24,442 nt of DNA. Origin: Gemmatimonadota bacterium (lineage in GTDB: Bacteria > Gemmatimonadota > Gemmatimonadetes > Longimicrobiales > Longimicrobiaceae). The position numbers were made by a program, and so were the translations under genes. The stretch is taken from NCBI GenBank assembly GCA_019348475.1, contig JAHWJJ010000006.1, positions 1 to 24,442 on the forward strand. Reading direction: 5' to 3'. This document shows, in pieces, positions 23,147-24,442 of the stretch (the stretch's first letter is position 1; every line of letters begins with the position of its first letter). The notes under the pieces are model-generated. The model searched no databases, was not told the origin of the DNA, and saw only the letters and a list, made by a program, of their open reading frames with translations.

Positions 23147-23695
23147 TCAGCCGCCCGCCAGGACGTACTTGCCGCCGTACGTGCTGAAGTGCGGCGTGGT
23201 GCTGCTGAGCACCGTTCCCAGCGAGTTCACGCTGCCGCCCAGCGACGTCCAGGCGCCGTTCTCCCAGCGGCCCACCTCGATGGGGTCGCCGTTCAGCAGC
23301 ACGCCCGTCAGCGGAAAGCTGAGCGTGACCGGCGTGTTGAACTGCGTGCCGTGCGGCCCGAACTCGGCGATCAGCCGCTTGGCCAGCACGTTGTCGGTGG
23401 GCAGGTCGATGGTGACCGTGGTGTTCTGCGACAGGGCCCCGGCCGGGATGTCGACGCGGAACCCCTCCAGCTCCACGAATCCGCCCTCGCTAGCGATGAT
23501 GTACTTTTCCGCGTGGCGGCTGCCCGACAGGTCGGGCATCGCCGTGAACTGCAGCACCCCGTTCAGGTCGATGGTGCCGCCGAGCACGGCCGAGGCCTGC
23601 CCGGGCGCGGAGAGCGTGGGCTGCGAAAGGTCGGAGCAGCCAGCCAGCGCAACGAGCGCGGCGGCGGCCAGGGCGAGAGAGCGTCGAGCGTTCAC
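23147..23695 (-). CDS. Lipoprotein with ZU5-like domain
   Basis: Encodes 182 residues from GTG at 23695, with AGGAG 8 bases upstream. The frame continues further 5' without protein character. The signal peptide is RRSLALAAAALVALAGC, with a lipobox LAGC and lipidated Cys20. The mature part has FVELEGFRVDIPAGALSQNT and TVTIDLPTDN, the IPAGAL..TTVTI core typical of ZU5-type domains, followed by TPVTLSFPL and RWENGAWTSLGGSVNSLGTV, and ends STYGGKYVLAGG. It is thus a surface or periplasmic lipoprotein with a small beta-sandwich domain. Secreted proteins with this core are common in related bacteria. The TPR gene follows in the same operon. Confidence 0.85.
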   Translation of the reverse strand: MNARRSLALAAAALVALAGCSDLSQPTLSAPGQASAVLGGTIDLNGVLQFTAMPDLSGSRHAEKYIIASEGGFVELEGFRVDIPAGALSQNTTVTIDLPTDNVLAKRLIAEFGPHGTQFNTPVTLSFPLTGVLLNGDPIEVGRWENGAWTSLGGSVNSLGTVLSSTTPHFSTYGGKYVLAGG

Positions 23696-23925
23696 GGACA
23701 GGGCTCCTGGGGGGAGTTGGCAACGGCCTTCCGCGGCGTCTAGCCAGACGCCGGTTCGGGATCGCGCTCCCTGTGTAGCAGGTGCCATGCCCGCCCCCGG
23801 GCGAGAGAAAACGGCGGAATTGCTGGATTTTCCCTCTGGAGGAAGTTCCAGCGATTCCCCGTTTTCGTGATTCTTGCACTATTTTGGTGAAACGCGCGGC
23901 GTGGCCGGTGACAGCCGCGTCCCCA
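23696..23925. other. Upstream region of the lipoprotein/TPR unit
   Basis: No gene. It contains an A/T-richer patch (about 23808-23890) that probably carries the promoter of the minus-strand lipoprotein gene. I could not assign boxes reliably. Confidence 0.35.
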
Positions 23926-23927
23926 CC

Positions 23928-24072
23928 CGCTCGTCGCCTCGCGGCCTTCCCCCGAAACTGCCGGGAGAGGTTGGCTGGAAGCGGCATTCGTGCACGGCGG
24001 GCGAGCTTCGCGACCGCCCCCACCCGCTCGTCGCCTCGCGACCTCCCCCAAAAAACCCTGGGGGAGGTTGAA
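23928..24072 (-). repeat. Dispersed hairpin repeats, second subtype
   Basis: Two adjacent inverted-orientation copies carry CCCGCTCGTCGCCTCGCG instead of CGCTCGCTCAGGCTCGCA before the hairpin. The first (23928-23968) is diverged. The second (24018-24072) has a clean CCTCCCCC/GGGGGAGG hairpin and GTTGAAC box. Confidence 0.75.
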
Positions 24073-24231
24073 CTTAGCGAGGGTGGATACACCCTGCTCC
24101 ACGCCACCCCTCCCCCGGGGTTGGGGGAGGGGTCGCCAGCCGTCGCGAGGAACGAGCGAAAGGCCTGGCGGGGGAGAGGGCCCGCGCGGGAGAGGGAGGC
24201 TGGCACACGCTCGAGATGCGGTCCCAGCCGC

Positions 24232-24290
24232 GCCCCCTCCCGCTCGTCGCCTCGCGCCCTCCCCCAAAAACCCCTGGGGGAGGTTGAACC
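24232..24290 (-). repeat. Dispersed hairpin repeat, second subtype
   Basis: A further copy with CCGCTCGTCGCCTCGCG, the CCTCCCCC/GGGGGAGG hairpin and GTTGAACC, about 210 bases from the preceding copy. Confidence 0.8.
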
Positions 24291-24319
24291 GATCGGCAGA
24301 GCGTCGTGGAGGGCCAGAG

Positions 24320-24442
<123 letters not shown>

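Noticed and set aside
23770..23790. Possible sigma-54 promoter (GG-N10-GC) upstream of the lipoprotein
   Set aside because: GGCATGGCACCTGC has the right GG/GC spacing, but the flanking consensus (TTGC) is poor and the motif is easily met by chance in GC-rich DNA.

Overview
The window is high-GC DNA with dense genes and high third-position GC. It carries many copies of a hairpin-bearing intergenic repeat and one clear promoter of the form TTGACA-N17-TACCTT. From the gene content and repeat style I infer a Gemmatimonadota-type bacterium, Longimicrobium-like. This rests on pattern recognition and was not tested by a search. The last ~120 bases are an almost pure G run that looks like a contig-end artefact.

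Layout. 1-307: dispersed repeats. 308-2649 (minus strand): a family-2 glycosyltransferase, a frameshifted zinc-ribbon gene and a fused phosphoribosyltransferase/alpha-beta hydrolase. 2850-3161: a broken, cysteine-rich small-peptide gene. 3180-7671: two soluble PAS/GAF histidine kinases with related kinase cores and no response regulator beside them, separated by a small plus-strand ORF. 7672-8707: a repeat-rich spacer with a three-unit tandem array of the hairpin repeat. 8708-10140: an MscS-type channel and a cold-shock protein whose ~200-nt leader holds a promoter and an internal terminator-like hairpin. 10247-10305: a heptamer tandem array. 10372-10903 (minus): infA and a small conserved-looking protein.

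11466-12142 is a toxin-first type II toxin-antitoxin pair with a 4-nt overlap. 12299-14033 (minus) is a two-gene unit: a short peptide with a Y-X10-GD signature, followed 7 nt later by a radical SAM/SPASM enzyme with an extra C-terminal zinc knuckle. A degenerate second copy of the peptide's C-terminal half lies just upstream (about 14220-14397). 14425-18070 holds an exported 5'-nucleotidase-type phosphoesterase and three small or unknown proteins, separated by octamer (GGTGAA[C/G]G) tandem arrays. 18426-21293 is a TonB-dependent receptor. 21804-23695 (minus) is a lipoprotein with a ZU5-like segment followed by a TPR protein. 23696 to the end holds further repeats and the poly-G tail.

The most interesting items are the Y-X10-GD peptide/radical SAM pair with its decayed paralogue, the decayed Cys-rich peptide at 2850-3161, the cold-shock leader with its internal terminator, and the octamer arrays placed at gene ends.
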